Shown here: piece after piece, positions 33,418 to 42,570 of the stretch
Layout: the number at the start of each line of letters is the position of its first letter
Numbering within the stretch: position 1 is the stretch's first letter
Assembly (NCBI GenBank): GCA_963665555.2
Contig: OY762308.1
Location: 3,224,001 to 3,288,000 of the forward strand
Reading direction: 5' to 3'
DNA from: CAXXXW01 sp963665555
GTDB lineage: Bacteria; Pseudomonadota; Alphaproteobacteria; Thalassobaculales; Thalassobaculaceae
Length of the DNA: 64,000 nt
The notes under the pieces: generated by a model
What the model was told of the DNA's origin: nothing
What the model saw: the letters and a program-made list of their open reading frames with translations, nothing else
Database searches by the model: none
Translations under genes and position numbers: made by a program

Positions 33418-34674
33418 TCACGCGCGGCCGCGCCTGTCCTCCAGGACCTCGCGGTAGACGGCGAGCGTGCGCGCGCACATCGCCTCCAGCGAGAAATGGG
33501 CGCGGGCATGGGCCGTCCCGCGCGCCGCCAGCGCCGCCCGCTCCCCGCGCGACATCGCGAGCATCTCGCCGATGGCGGCGGCCAGCGCGTCCGCGTCGCC
33601 GGGCGGGACGAGCCGGCCGGCGCCCGATCCGGCCATCGTTTCCGCCGATCCCCCGTGGTCGCTGGCGACGACGGGCCGGCCCATCGCCATCGCCTCGACG
33701 ACAACGCGCCCGAAGGTTTCCGGCTCCAGCGCCGGCGAGAGGACGACGTCCGAGAGCGCGTAGGCCGCCGGCATGTCGGCGCAGTCGCCGGGGAAGAGGA
33801 TTCGCCCCCCGAGGCCGAGCCGCGCGGCCTGTTCCTCCAGTTCCGCCTTGTAGCGCTCCTTCCCGCCCCAGCCGCCGGCCATGACGCAACGGGCCGGCGC
33901 GCCGCCGCCGAGCCGCGCCAGCGCGTCGATCGCCGGGCCGTGGCCCTTCCAGCGCGTCACGCGCCCCGGCAGCAGGACGACCGGCGCGCCGGCCGGCAGG
34001 CCCCAGTCGGCCGCCAGCCGGGCGGTCCGCTCCGGCGACACGCGGGCCGGGTCGAAGCGGGCGAGGTCGGTTCCGCGCGGGATCGCGCGCAGCCGGTCCG
34101 GCCCGACGCCGTGGCGCGGCGCGAACTCGCCGGCGACGTAACGGGAAACGGCGATCACCCGGTCGCCCCTGCCCATTACGGAATTGTACAGGCGCTTGGC
34201 CGCGTTGGCGTCGCGGTAGCGGCCGTGCACGGTGGTGACGAACGGAACGCCGAGCGCGCGGGCGGCGCGCCACGCGATCCAGGCCGGCATCCGGGAGCGC
34301 GCGTGCACGATGTCGGCGCCGTGCGCGCGGAGCAGGTCCTTCAGCCGGAGCCAGGCGCCGGGCCAGTCGAGCGGGTTCTTCGAGCCGACGGCCAGCGTCT
34401 CGTGGACCGCGCCGGCGCGTTCGAGTTCGCCGGCCATGCGGCCGCCGGCGGACACGACGACCGCCTTCCATCCGGCCGCGACGAGGGCGCGGGCGACATC
34501 GACCGTCCCCCGCTCGACCCCGCCGGAGCGCAGCGCCGGGAGGACCTGGACGACGACCGGCGGCCGCTCGCCGGGGGCGGGGCGAAAGGCCTCGAAATCG
34601 CCGGCGGCGGCGCTAGTATCCGCCGCGCCCGCCGCCGCCCCTGTGTCCGCCCCCGCATGGAGACCCGCCGCCAT
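33418..34674 (-). CDS. Glycosyltransferase family 4 protein
   Basis: A 418-residue GT-B glycosyltransferase. N-terminal acceptor domain after a 40-residue Ala/Pro-rich leader: VVVQVLPALRSGGVERGTVD. C-terminal GT4 donor domain: VVLLPGRVTRWKGHG with the conserved Lys, SDVVLSPALEPETFGRVVVE carrying the E-x7-E motif, and MGRPVVASDHGGSAE. It probably uses a nucleotide-sugar for lipopolysaccharide or exopolysaccharide. The only good start (ATG 34674-34672, GGGGAAGGGG upstream) shares two bases with the start codon of the divergent hydrolase. Confidence 0.9.
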   Translation of the reverse strand: MAAGLHAGADTGAAAGAADTSAAAGDFEAFRPAPGERPPVVVQVLPALRSGGVERGTVDVARALVAAGWKAVVVSAGGRMAGELERAGAVHETLAVGSKNPLDWPGAWLRLKDLLRAHGADIVHARSRMPAWIAWRAARALGVPFVTTVHGRYRDANAAKRLYNSVMGRGDRVIAVSRYVAGEFAPRHGVGPDRLRAIPRGTDLARFDPARVSPERTARLAADWGLPAGAPVVLLPGRVTRWKGHGPAIDALARLGGGAPARCVMAGGWGGKERYKAELEEQAARLGLGGRILFPGDCADMPAAYALSDVVLSPALEPETFGRVVVEAMAMGRPVVASDHGGSAETMAGSGAGRLVPPGDADALAAAIGEMLAMSRGERAALAARGTAHARAHFSLEAMCARTLAVYREVLEDRRGRA

Positions 34675-35464
34675 GGCCCCTTCCCCGAACGACGCCGCCC
34701 CCGCGCCCGACGCGCCATCCTACCTGATCCGGCCGGACGGCGCGCGGATCGCCTATTGCAAGACGCCGGGCCGCGGGCCCGGGATCGTGTTCCTCGGCGG
34801 CTACGCCTCGGACATGACGGGGACCAAGGCGCTGGCGCTGGAGCGGTTCGCCCGGGCGCGCGGCCGCGCCTTCCTGCGGCTGGACTATCGCGGCCACGGC
34901 CAGTCCTCCGGCGATTTCGCCGACGGAACGATCGGGCTGTGGCTCTCCGACGCGATCGCCGCGATCGAGGCGGCGGCCGACGGGCCGCAAATCCTGGTCG
35001 GCTCCTCGATGGGCGGCTGGCTGATGCTGCTGGTCGCGAAACGGCGGCCGGAACTGGTGGCCGGGCTGGTCGGCATCGCGGCGGCGCCGGACTTCGCCGA
35101 GGACATCGAGCGGATGGGCTTCGCGCCGGAGGAACTGGCGGTGCTGCGCCGCGACGGCGTGCTGCGCCGCCCGTCGCCCTACGGGCCGGAGCCGACGGTC
35201 TACACGATGGCGATGGTCGAGGAGGCGCGGAGCCACCTGGTGCTGCGCGAGCCGCTGCCGCTCCGCGTCCCGCTGCGGCTGCTGCACGGCATGGCGGACC
35301 CGGACGTGCCGTGGCGGGCGGCGACGCGGATCGCCGAGCACGCGGGCGGCGGCGATGTGCGGGTCCACTTGCTGAAGGACGGCGACCACAGGCTCTCGAC
35401 GCCGCGCGACCTCGCGATCCTGGAGGAGACCGTCGGCGCGCTCCTCGACGGGGCGGCGGGCTGA
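34673..35464 (+). CDS. Alpha/beta hydrolase
   Basis: A 263-residue alpha/beta hydrolase of the short serine-hydrolase type related to human ABHD10 palmitoyl-protein thioesterase. Strand and oxyanion region GIVFLGGYASDMTGTKA, DYRGHGQSSGDF, nucleophile elbow GSSMGG (S-M-G-G), Asp in LLHGMADPDVPW, and His in DGDHRLSTP. No signal peptide. The ATG lies within CCATGG, whose reverse strand is the start of the divergent glycosyltransferase. GGAG 10 bases upstream lies within that gene's coding sequence. Confidence 0.9.
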   Translation: MAPSPNDAAPAPDAPSYLIRPDGARIAYCKTPGRGPGIVFLGGYASDMTGTKALALERFARARGRAFLRLDYRGHGQSSGDFADGTIGLWLSDAIAAIEAAADGPQILVGSSMGGWLMLLVAKRRPELVAGLVGIAAAPDFAEDIERMGFAPEELAVLRRDGVLRRPSPYGPEPTVYTMAMVEEARSHLVLREPLPLRVPLRLLHGMADPDVPWRAATRIAEHAGGGDVRVHLLKDGDHRLSTPRDLAILEETVGALLDGAAG

Positions 35465-35505
35465 GGGCGGCTCCCGCGGGGGCGCCGCCCTCCGGCCGGC
35501 AAGCG

Positions 35506-37197
35506 CTACTTGTCCATCCAGAACGTGTCGAGGCGGACCACGTCGTAGATGCCGAAATAGTCGTTCGGCCGGTGGCCCTTCACATAGTCGTACCAGCCGT
35601 CGTTGATCTTCTCCCACGCCACCGGCAGCAGCGGCGGGTTCGCCTCCATCACCATCTCGGCCTGGGTGATCGCCGCCTGGCGCTTCACCGGGTCGACCTC
35701 GCTGTCGATGATGGCGAGCAGCGCCTCGAACTCGTCGTTCTCCCAGTTCGAGTAGTTCTGCGGCCCGCCCTTGGCGTACCAGGCGTTGAAGTAGTCGGAC
35801 GGGTCGATCAGCGTCGAGACGATGGCGCCGATCGCCAGGTCGTAATTGCCCGACAGCACGTCGTCGAACCACACCGACTCGACCACCGTGCGCAGGTTGC
35901 ACTTCACGTTGAGCGTCTGCTGCAGCATGGCCTGGATCGCCTGCGACCACAGCTTGAAGCTCGCCACCTCGCGGACCAGGAAGTCGAGGCCCTCGATGCC
36001 GTCGCCGTGGCCCGCCGCCTCCATCAGCGCCTTGGCCTCGGCCACCGAGGCGTCCTGGTTGTCCTGGTAGCCGAGCCGCTGGCGCAGCTCCTCGAGCGGC
36101 GTGGCGTTGTTGGAGAACGGATAGACGAACCCGCCCACCATCATCGGCGCCACGTCGCGCACCACGTCCACCAGCACCGGCCGGTCGAGCACCAGGTGGA
36201 GCGCCCGGCGCACGCGCGGATCGGCGAGCGGCCCCTTCTTGGCGTTCATCCAGGTCGCCTGGATGACGCTCTGGTAGTAGTCGACCGCGCTCATGCCGTC
36301 GGTCTCGTCCACCGTCTTGCGGGTCACCGGGTCGATCAGACGGGCGTAGTCGATGCGCCCGCCGAGCAGCGCCGAGCCGAGTTCGGGCGAGAAGGGCAGC
36401 AGGTGGTAGAACTCGATGCCGTCGAGATAGGGCAGCGCGTCGTTCCAGTAGTTGGGATTGCGCTCCATCTCCCAGACCTCCTGCTCGACCCGGCGCACGC
36501 TGCGGAACGGGCCGGTGCCGGGGACATCGAGCGTCTTGCGGAGGTTGTAGTTGTTGTCCTCCAGCGTCTTCTTGCGGACGATGCCGTTCCAGCCGCTGGC
36601 GATCGCGCCCATGATGAAGTCGGCCGGGCGCGGCGTGGCGAGCTTGAACTGGACGGTGTACTTGTCCGGCGCCTCGACGGATTCGACGGATTTGAACAGG
36701 CCGCTGCGCGGGATGTTGATCCCCTCGGGCGGGCTGACGATCCGGTCGAAGGTCGCCTTGGCGTCGGCGGAGGTGAGTTCGGCCCCGTCGCTGAACTCGA
36801 CGCCCTTGCGCAGGAAGAAGGTGTAGGTCTTGCCGTCCGGGGCGATCTCCCAGCTGTGGGCGAGGTCGGGGATGATGGTCTGGCCGCTGTCGTTCGGGTT
36901 GCGGCGGATCAGGTTGTCGTACAGGCAGCCCTGGCTGCCGAGGTTGTTCACGGTGCCCGACTGGTGGAAGTCGAGGTGCGGCGGCCGCATGGTGATGCCG
37001 TAGCGCAGCACGCCGCCGCGCTTCGCGTTCGCCTCCGGCGCCGTGAGCTTGAAGTTGGAGCCGTCCATCTCCATCGGGACGGCGGCCCGCGCCCGGCGGG
37101 TCCGCCCCAGGCCGTAGGCGCCGGCGGCGGCCAGCGCGCCGGCCTTCATGACGTCGCGCCGGTTCCAGTCCGGCATTCTGAAGCCCTGTCTCTTCAT
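35506..37197 (-). CDS. Peptide ABC transporter substrate-binding protein
   Basis: A 563-residue family 5 solute-binding protein (OppA/DppA type). Twin-arginine-like signal (WNRRDVMKAGALAAAGAYG, ending ARA), then the conserved lobe with VLRYGITMRPPHLDFHQSGT, PDLAHSWEIAPDGKTYTFFL, GTGPFRSV, and RVRRALHLVLDRP. The ATG at 37197 follows GGGAGGG. It would capture oligopeptides or similar ligands in the periplasm for the ATPases encoded divergently (37317-39424) and the permeases at 40224-42088. Confidence 0.93.
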   Translation of the reverse strand: MKRQGFRMPDWNRRDVMKAGALAAAGAYGLGRTRRARAAVPMEMDGSNFKLTAPEANAKRGGVLRYGITMRPPHLDFHQSGTVNNLGSQGCLYDNLIRRNPNDSGQTIIPDLAHSWEIAPDGKTYTFFLRKGVEFSDGAELTSADAKATFDRIVSPPEGINIPRSGLFKSVESVEAPDKYTVQFKLATPRPADFIMGAIASGWNGIVRKKTLEDNNYNLRKTLDVPGTGPFRSVRRVEQEVWEMERNPNYWNDALPYLDGIEFYHLLPFSPELGSALLGGRIDYARLIDPVTRKTVDETDGMSAVDYYQSVIQATWMNAKKGPLADPRVRRALHLVLDRPVLVDVVRDVAPMMVGGFVYPFSNNATPLEELRQRLGYQDNQDASVAEAKALMEAAGHGDGIEGLDFLVREVASFKLWSQAIQAMLQQTLNVKCNLRTVVESVWFDDVLSGNYDLAIGAIVSTLIDPSDYFNAWYAKGGPQNYSNWENDEFEALLAIIDSEVDPVKRQAAITQAEMVMEANPPLLPVAWEKINDGWYDYVKGHRPNDYFGIYDVVRLDTFWMDK

Positions 37198-37316
37198 CGT
37201 TTCCCTCCCTGGGCGCTCCCGGCTTTGCGGTCGGCAAGCCGTTGTGCTCTGATGGGCCGCGTCGGGGTCCGGCGGCGCGCCGCCGGCGCGCGCGGACATT
37301 CGCGGGGGCGGGAAGC

Positions 37317-38371
37317 TTGAACCAGACGGGGCGAACGGGGCAAGCGCCGAACGGGCCGGAGGACGGTCCGGGCGATGTCGTGCTGGAAATCCGCGGCCTC
37401 AGGACCCAGTTCGGGACCGGCGACGGCGCGGTGCGCGCGGTGGACGGCCTGTCCTACGCCGTGCGCGAGGGCGAAACCCTTGGCGTGGTTGGCGAATCGG
37501 GATGCGGCAAGAGCGTGACCGCGCTGTCGGTCCTGCGCCTGATCCCCGATCCGCCGGGCCGGATCGTCGCCGGCTCGATCGAGTTCCAGGGCGCCGACCT
37601 GCTGAAACTCCCGGAAGGGGAGATGGAGGCGATCCGGGGCAATAGCATCTCCATGATATTTCAGGAGCCGATGACCTCCCTCAACCCGCTGTTCACGGTG
37701 GGCCGCCAGATCGCCGAGGCGCTGACGCTGCACCGGGGGCTGTCGCGGCGCGAGGCGATGGACCGGGCGGTGGATATGCTGCGCCAGGTCTCGATCCCGG
37801 AGCCGGAGAGCCGGGTGAACGCCTATCCGCACCAGCTGTCCGGCGGGATGCGCCAGCGCGTGATGATCGCGATGGCGTTGTGCTGCGACCCCAAGGTGCT
37901 GATCGCCGACGAGCCGACGACGGCGCTCGACGTCACCATCCAGGCGCAGATCCTGCAGCTGATGCGCGACCTGCAGGACAAGACCGGCGCCGCCATCGTG
38001 CTGATCACCCACGACATGGGCGTGGTCGCCGAGAACGCCGACCGCGTGGTGGTCATGTACGCCGGCCGCAAGGTCGAGGAGGCCGAGGTCGAGGAGTTGT
38101 TCGAGCGGCCGGGCCATCCCTACACGCGCGGCCTGCTCGGCTCGATCCCCAATGTCGAGGAGGCGGCGCACGCCGGCGGCGCGCGGCCCAGGCTGAACGA
38201 GATCGAGGGCATGGTGCCCTCGCTGAGCGACCTGCCGGCGGGCTGCGCCTTCGCGCCGCGCTGCGTCCACGCGGCGGACAAGTGCCGCGAGGCCTTTCCC
38301 CCGCTGGAGGAGCGCCGGCCCGGCCACTGGATCGCCTGCTGGCGCGCCGGCGAACTGAACGGAGGGGCCGC

Positions 38372-38375
<4 letters not shown>
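37317..38375 (+). CDS. Peptide ABC transporter ATP-binding protein (OppD/DppD type)
   Basis: A 352-residue ATPase. Walker A GESGCGKS, signature SGGMRQRV, Walker B LIADEPTTALDVT, H-loop LITHDMG, and the OppD-type C-terminal extension with GCAFAPRCVHAADKCREAFP, whose cysteines bind an iron-sulfur cluster in relatives. The start is uncertain: no ATG is in frame. TTG 37317 with GGGAAGC is my choice; GTG 37380 and TTG 37242 are alternatives. Divergent from the binding-protein gene. Overlaps the next ATPase gene by 4 bp. Confidence 0.9.
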
Positions 38376-39424
<1,049 letters not shown>

Positions 39425-39471
39425 GGGAGGCGCGTCGCGGGGCGGGCCCCCGGGCGGCCCCCAGGCGCGGG

Positions 39472-39502
39472 TTGCGTTCCGGGGCCGGCGATGCACTATA
39501 CC
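39472..39502 (+). promoter_or_regulatory. Candidate promoter of the Cas2-like gene
   Basis: TTGCGT (39472-39477), 19-bp spacer, TATACC (39497-39502), 52 bases before the GTG at 39554. Confidence 0.4.
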
Positions 39503-39553
39503 ATTCGTCGCGGCCGCGCGGCGGCGGGTTCGCGACCGGAAAGGAGGCCCCCC

Positions 39554-39817
39554 GTGAAGTCCTACATCGTCTCCTACGACCTGATGGGCGGCAAGGATCG
39601 CGAGTCCCTTCACGACGCGCTGAAGAAGTATCCGAAATGGGCCCGCATCGCCGATTCGACCTGGGCCGTCGTGACGCCGGACTCGGCCCAGAAAATCCGC
39701 AACGACCTCGAAGGCTTCATGGACGAGGACGACCGGCTGCTGGTCGTCAGGTCCGGCGTCGAATCGGCGTGGCGCAACACCCGCTGTTCCGACAAATGGC
39801 TTCAGAGATACATGTGA
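39554..39817 (+). CDS. Stand-alone Cas2-like (SinR-type) ferredoxin-fold protein
   Basis: An 87-residue protein with the beta-strand-then-Asp opening of Cas2-like proteins (VKSYIVSYDLMGGKD), a helix (SLHDALKKYPKWARI), the strand STWAVVT, a second helix (SAQKIRNDLEGFMD) and DDRLLVVRSG. Orphan proteins of this type are often called SinR-family or Cas2-like and occur away from CRISPR loci; their role is unknown. GTG 39554 has an excellent AAGGAGG site 6 bases upstream, better than the ATG at 39491. There is no CRISPR array, cas1 or cas3 nearby. Its TGA overlaps the ATG of the next gene (TGATG). Confidence 0.7.
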   Translation: MKSYIVSYDLMGGKDRESLHDALKKYPKWARIADSTWAVVTPDSAQKIRNDLEGFMDEDDRLLVVRSGVESAWRNTRCSDKWLQRYM

Positions 39818-40188
39818 TGGACGAAAACAAGGAAAACTGGAACGAAGAAAGCATAAAAATTGGACATGCCGGGGATATTTATGTTTACAAGATAAAGGAA
39901 CTCGAACTTCACATACTGGAAAAAGGGTCGCCGGGTTCGATCTACCTGAATGTCGCGCTGGCGCTGCTGCCGACGGCGGTCGCGCTTGTCGCGAGTCTTG
40001 TTCTCACCCCGCCGGACTCGTTCTGGATCGCGGTCGGTTTCACGAGCACGGCGATAGCCTTCGGCTTCGCCGGCGCCGTCTTCCTGTGCCTGTGGTTCGC
40101 GGGAAGGAACGAAGCGGGCCGCGTGGCGCGGGAAATCCGGGAACGGGCGGAAGGCGATTCCGCGCGAGGACGCGCGCCGCCGCCATAG
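39817..40188 (+). CDS. Two-helix membrane protein coupled to the Cas2-like gene
   Basis: A 123-residue protein: a polar N-terminal domain of about 47 residues (DENKENWNEESIKIGHAGDI, then YVYKIKELELHILEKGSPGS), two membrane helices (about 49-69 and 73-97), and a basic cytoplasmic tail. The first 120 bases are clearly less G+C-rich than the surroundings (AAC, AAA, ATT and AAG codons), suggesting acquired DNA. Start at 39817 overlaps the upstream stop; ATG 39796 is an in-frame alternative. A small soluble sensor plus a two-helix membrane effector is a layout seen in defence modules, but function here is unproven. Confidence 0.65.
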   Translation: MDENKENWNEESIKIGHAGDIYVYKIKELELHILEKGSPGSIYLNVALALLPTAVALVASLVLTPPDSFWIAVGFTSTAIAFGFAGAVFLCLWFAGRNEAGRVAREIRERAEGDSARGRAPPP

Positions 40189-40223
40189 CGGCGGGCGTGG
40201 CGCGCGAGGCCCGGCCCGCTGGT

Positions 40224-41135
40224 TCAGGTCGAGCCGCGCAGGCGGGGGTCGAGCACATCGCGGATGCCGTCGCCGAACAGGTTGAAGGCCAGCACCGTGA
40301 TCGTGATCGCCGCGCCGGGGAAGAACACCAGCCACCACGGCGGGATCAGCCCGGCGTTCAGCGCGTCCGAGAGCATGTTGCCCCAGGTCGGCGTGGGCGG
40401 CGGGATGCCGACGCCGAGGAAGCCCAGCGACGCCTCGATGATGATCGCCACGCCGAGATGCGTCGTCGCCAGGATCAGGTAGGGCGCGACGCATTGCGGC
40501 AGGATGTGCAGCGCCATGATCCGCAGGTTGGACGCCCCCAGGCTGCGCGCCGCCTCGACGAAGGCCATCTCCTTCAACGACAACACGACCGAGCGAATGA
40601 CGCGTCCTCCGAACGGAATGCGTGTGATGGCGATTGCGATGATCACGGTCGTCGTCCCCGAGCCGAGCGCCATCGCGATCGCCATCGCCAGGATCAGGTC
40701 GGGGAAGGCCTGCAGGAACTCGATGATCCGCTGGCTGATAATGTCGAACCGCCCGCCCAGGAAGCCGCTGGCCAGGCCCCAGATCGAGCCGAGCGTGGTG
40801 CCCAGCAGCACCGCCGAGATCGCCACCGTCAGCGAGACGCGGCTGCCGTGGATGGTGCGGCTCAGCGTGTCGCGGCCGATCTGGTCCGTGCCGAAGACGT
40901 TGTGCGCGTTCGGCGGGTCCTGCATCCGGCGGAAGTCGGACTTCAGCGGGTCGAAGGGCGCCAGCAGCGGCGCGGCCACCGCCATGGCCACGATCGCCAC
41001 CGACACGCAGCCCCAGAAGGCCGCCAGCGGCGAGCGCCGGGCGAAGCTCCGCGCCCCGCGCCACAGCCGGGCCGGGAGCGACGGCGGGGCGGCCTCGCGG
41101 GCCGGCGCGCCGGGTTCGGCGGGAACGCTGCTCAT
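40224..41135 (-). CDS. Peptide ABC transporter permease (OppC/DppC type)
   Basis: A 303-residue permease with six membrane helices after a 30-residue Pro/Ala-rich cytoplasmic start. DppC features are FGTDQIGRDTLSRTIHGSRV, the EAA loop EAARSLGASNLRIMALHILP, and the tail FNLFGDGIRDVLDPRLRG. ATG start overlapping the oppB-type stop by 4 bp. It belongs with the binding protein and ATPases at 35506-39424 but is on the opposite strand from the ATPases. Confidence 0.94.
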   Translation of the reverse strand: MSSVPAEPGAPAREAAPPSLPARLWRGARSFARRSPLAAFWGCVSVAIVAMAVAAPLLAPFDPLKSDFRRMQDPPNAHNVFGTDQIGRDTLSRTIHGSRVSLTVAISAVLLGTTLGSIWGLASGFLGGRFDIISQRIIEFLQAFPDLILAMAIAMALGSGTTTVIIAIAITRIPFGGRVIRSVVLSLKEMAFVEAARSLGASNLRIMALHILPQCVAPYLILATTHLGVAIIIEASLGFLGVGIPPPTPTWGNMLSDALNAGLIPPWWLVFFPGAAITITVLAFNLFGDGIRDVLDPRLRGST

Positions 41136-42088
41136 TGGTAACGGATCCTCGGGTCCAGCCAGGCGATGACGATGTCCACCGTGATGTTCAGCGCCACGAA
41201 CACCATGGCGTAGATGAACACCAGGTTCTGCATGACGAAAATATCGCGCTCGTTCACCGCCGTGTACATCGCGTAACCCAGCCCCGGCGTGCCGAACGCG
41301 CGCTCCACCGGGATCGAGCCGGCGAGCACGAAGCCGAGCAGGATGCCGGACAGCGTGATCACCGGCAGCAGCGCGTTGGGCAGCGCGTGCAGCCGCACCA
41401 CCGAGCGGCCGTTCAGCCCCTTGGCCCGCGCGGTGCGCACATAATCCTCGCGCACCACCTCCAGCAGGCTGGAGCGCGCCATCCGCGCGATGTACGCCGC
41501 CTGCCCCAGGCCGAGCACCACCGCCGGGCCGATCACGATCTCGAAAGTGGTCAGCGGGTTCTCGAACAGCGCCGCCCCGGTCAGCGGCGCGCGGTACTCG
41601 AACCAGAACAGCAGCGCCAGCACGATCAGCATCCCGAGCCAGAACCCCGGCACCGCGATGCTGGCGATGGAGAACACGCGCACGATGTTGTCGGCCAGGC
41701 TGTTGGGGCGCAGCGCGCTCACGATCGCGACCGGGATGCCGATCGCCCAGGACAGCACCACCGAGAGGAACGCGATCTGCGCCGTCAGCGGCCCGCGCCG
41801 CAGCACCATCTCGCCCACGCTCTCGGCCCGGAAAAAGGAGCGGCCGAGCTGCCCGGTCGCGATGTCGGCGAGCCACTTGAAGTACTGCACGATCAGCGGG
41901 TCGGCCAGGCCGAGCTCCTCCATGTAGCTCAGCCGCTGCTCCTCGGTAAGCTTGGTCATGCCGTCCGGCCCGAAAATGGCCGTCAGCGGATCGCCCGGCA
42001 TGACCCGCATGATCAGGAACACGATCACCGACACGCCGAGCACCGTCAGCGCGCCGAATCCCAGCCGCCTCACGATGTAGGCGTACAT
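41132..42088 (-). CDS. Peptide ABC transporter permease (OppB/DppB type)
   Basis: A 318-residue permease. N-terminal MYAYIVRRLGFGALTVLGVS helix followed by VMPGDPL. The EAA-loop equivalent is REDYVRTARAKGLNGRSVVR, and the tail is NITVDIVIAWLDPRIRYQ. Six membrane helices, standard length. The large periplasmic loop contains LSYMEELGLADPLIVQYFKW. First gene of the two-gene permease operon; its start is 171 bp from the operon-external D-aminoacylase promoter region, with a small gene in between. Confidence 0.94.
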   Translation of the reverse strand: MYAYIVRRLGFGALTVLGVSVIVFLIMRVMPGDPLTAIFGPDGMTKLTEEQRLSYMEELGLADPLIVQYFKWLADIATGQLGRSFFRAESVGEMVLRRGPLTAQIAFLSVVLSWAIGIPVAIVSALRPNSLADNIVRVFSIASIAVPGFWLGMLIVLALLFWFEYRAPLTGAALFENPLTTFEIVIGPAVVLGLGQAAYIARMARSSLLEVVREDYVRTARAKGLNGRSVVRLHALPNALLPVITLSGILLGFVLAGSIPVERAFGTPGLGYAMYTAVNERDIFVMQNLVFIYAMVFVALNITVDIVIAWLDPRIRYQ

Positions 42089-42128
42089 CGGGCGCGGCCG
42101 GCTGGGGCGGATCGGGACGCGGGGGCGC

Positions 42129-42395
42129 TCACGGGGCGAACCGCGCGAACAGGTCGAGGGCGAGGAGCGCGAAAAGGGAAAGGCCGATCGAGGCGGCGAC
42201 GATCACATTGAGCTGTATCCAGAGCGCGCGGTAGAGATCGGCCCGTGTCGCGAGCGGTTCGAGATCGGCCTTGGTCGCGGCCCAGGCGCGGCCGTCGCGC
42301 ACGGTTTCGGCGATGGCCTCGGCGTGTTTCCGCTCGATCCCGGCCGCGCCGAGCCTTTGCGCGGCGGCGAGCGTATCGTAAGCGGTGTCGGCCAT
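42129..42395 (-). CDS. Small DUF1640/CCDC90-like membrane protein
   Basis: An 88-residue protein: YDTLAAAQRLGAAGIERKHA at the start, then a degenerate coiled coil with ATKADLEPLATRADLYRALW and a C-terminal membrane helix (VIVAASIGLSLFALLALDLF). This is the layout of DUF1640 proteins, which have a helical body and a C-terminal anchor, though this one is short. The ATKADL repeat is characteristic. Located 40 bp upstream of the permease operon and divergent from the D-aminoacylase gene. Function unknown. Confidence 0.7.
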   Translation of the reverse strand: MADTAYDTLAAAQRLGAAGIERKHAEAIAETVRDGRAWAATKADLEPLATRADLYRALWIQLNVIVAASIGLSLFALLALDLFARFAP

Positions 42396-42503
42396 GGCGC
42401 GGTCTCCCGGTGCGTTCGAGCCGATAATGCCCCGCCGCCGCCCGCTTGTCACGCCTCGCGGAACGCCGGCCGCGCCGCGCCGCCGAAAACCGGCGCGCCG
42501 CCG

Positions 42504-42533
42504 TTGCCCCCGGCCCCGCGCCGCCTCTATGCT
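42504..42533 (+). promoter_or_regulatory. Candidate promoter of the D-aminoacylase gene
   Basis: TTGCCC (42504-42509), 18-bp spacer, TATGCT (42528-42533), 37 bases before the ATG. Confidence 0.4.
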
Positions 42534-42570
42534 CCCCTCCATCGCCACGCGCAACCGGGAGGGCCGGCCG

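Noticed and set aside
36340..36560. Possible tandem CoA-binding or lipoprotein gene antisense to the peptide-binding protein
   Set aside because: Short frames without start signals or motifs; shadows of the binding-protein gene.
39491..39553. An upstream ATG for the Cas2-like gene adding 21 residues
   Set aside because: The extra sequence is Arg/Gly-rich, overlaps the candidate -10 box, and lacks a ribosome site, while the GTG at 39554 has AAGGAGG at ideal spacing.
39554..39817. A CRISPR-Cas locus, because of the Cas2-like protein
   Set aside because: No direct-repeat/spacer array and no cas1, cas3, cas9 or cas10-type gene anywhere in the window; the neighbours are peptide transport genes.
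42396..42570. A regulatory RNA or riboswitch in the gap before the D-aminoacylase gene
   Set aside because: GC-rich sequence gives many possible stems; I saw no conserved riboswitch core, only a candidate promoter.
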